Positions 39,848-40,207 of a stretch of 40,207 nt of DNA are shown here, in pieces. The stretch lies in NCBI GenBank assembly GCA_934169775.1, contig CAKPOI010000009.1, positions 1 to 40,207 of the forward strand, given 5' to 3'. The stretch's first letter is position 1, and every line of letters begins with the position of its first letter. A program made the position numbers and the translations under genes. The notes under the pieces were generated by a model. That model made no database searches and was not told where the DNA came from. It saw nothing but the letters and a program-made list of their open reading frames with translations. Source of the DNA: an uncultured Clostridia bacterium (GTDB taxonomy: Bacteria; Bacillota; Clostridia; TANB77; CAG-508).

Positions 39848-40207
39848 ATGAACAAAACGAAGAAAAACACAAGAGGAATCACACTAATAGCATTAGTGAT
39901 TACAATCATTGTACTCTTAACATTAGCTGGAGTGACAATAGCAGCATTAAGTGGAGATAATGGAATATTAAAAAGAGCTACTGAAGCAAAGAACACAATA
40001 CAAAAACAAAGTCTAATAGAAGAAATACAAGCAAGAATTCTAGAAAAACAAGTAGGAAACGAAACTGGAGAACTTACATCAAATAATTTAAAAGAAGTAT
40101 TAGAACAATATTTTGACGGAGTACCAGATACAGACGAAATAAAACCAGAAACAACACTAACAGCAAAAAGTCAATATGGAAGCTATACATTAAAAGTATC
40201 AGACATA
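39848..40207 (+). CDS. Prepilin-like surface protein, copy E (3' end outside window)
   Basis: 120 codons to the window edge from ATG 39848, with AAGGGAG 9 bases upstream. A basic leader ends in NTRG (7-10), then ITLIALVITIIVLLTLAGVT and ALSGDNGILKRATEAKN, nearly the same as copies B-D. Ala replaces Glu at +5. Residues after 40 (IQKQSLIEEIQARILEKQVG) diverge from the other copies and lack the NADSNPAG-type segment, so the ectodomain may be different. Whether it ends in a variable region cannot be seen. Confidence 0.85.
   Translation, partial: MNKTKKNTRGITLIALVITIIVLLTLAGVTIAALSGDNGILKRATEAKNTIQKQSLIEEIQARILEKQVGNETGELTSNNLKEVLEQYFDGVPDTDEIKPETTLTAKSQYGSYTLKVSDI

Noticed and set aside
1..40207. 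tRNA, rRNA or CRISPR array
   Set aside because: No cloverleaf-like TTCGA-containing segment, rRNA-like sequence or regularly spaced direct repeat was seen in the gene-free stretches; a tRNAscan run was not possible.

Overview
The window is low-GC, A-rich DNA from a Gram-positive bacterium, most likely an uncultured gut-type member of the Clostridia. Three things point there: strong AGGAGG-type ribosome binding sites with several TTG/GTG starts; a Firmicutes gene order (rimP-nusA-rnpM-ylxQ-infB-rbfA-nrnA-truB); and many proteins with an N-terminal G-ITLIALVITIIVLLILAGVT prepilin-like segment. This is inference from gene content; no taxonomic search was run.

Layout. 1-249: tail of a variable lectin-fold surface protein (A). 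401-943: remnant of an AAA_14/DUF4143 ATPase. 1084-4028: two membrane glycosyltransferases. 4325-5587: prepilin-like paralog B. 5715-6887: orphan ClpX-like AAA+ ATPase. 7553-8917: paralog C. 9219-17105: transcription/translation operon. 17141-20929: unrecognised protein and class A penicillin-binding protein. 20959-25355: cysS, galE, argS. 25413-26819 (minus strand): nfeD-like and stomatin-like pair. 27365-28864: paralog D. 29355-31940: Wzz-like, BY-kinase and PHP phosphatase genes for capsule/exopolysaccharide control. 32095-38591: murB, yvcK, glycogen debranching enzyme, ruvC, holA. 38723-39404: frameshifted SleB-type hydrolase. 39848-end: start of paralog E.

Main discovery. Five copies (A-E) of a prepilin-anchored, formylglycine-generating-enzyme/C-type-lectin-like protein family are scattered among housekeeping genes. 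Copies C and D end in a GC-rich segment (C about 56% GC by hand count, against about 28% just upstream). Within its first 32 codons the two differ at 14 codons, always in positions 1 and/or 2 of a codon ending in C or T, and the third base is kept in 13 of 14. That is the signature of adenine-directed mutagenesis of AAY codons by a diversity-generating retroelement (DGR). No reverse transcriptase, Avd or template repeat is visible here, so these would be targets served in trans. C and D also share a strong promoter, a structured 5' leader and a block of hairpins after the stop codon. Leader and trailer stems both carry compensatory base-pair changes. B and E share a different leader. B has an AT-rich, apparently frozen C-terminus.

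Together the window suggests a Gram-positive cell that invests in surface identity: retro-diversified lectin-like proteins with prepilin-like anchors, processive glycosyltransferases and BY-kinase-controlled polysaccharide, alongside normal peptidoglycan genes (murB, PBP1, yvcK, sleB).
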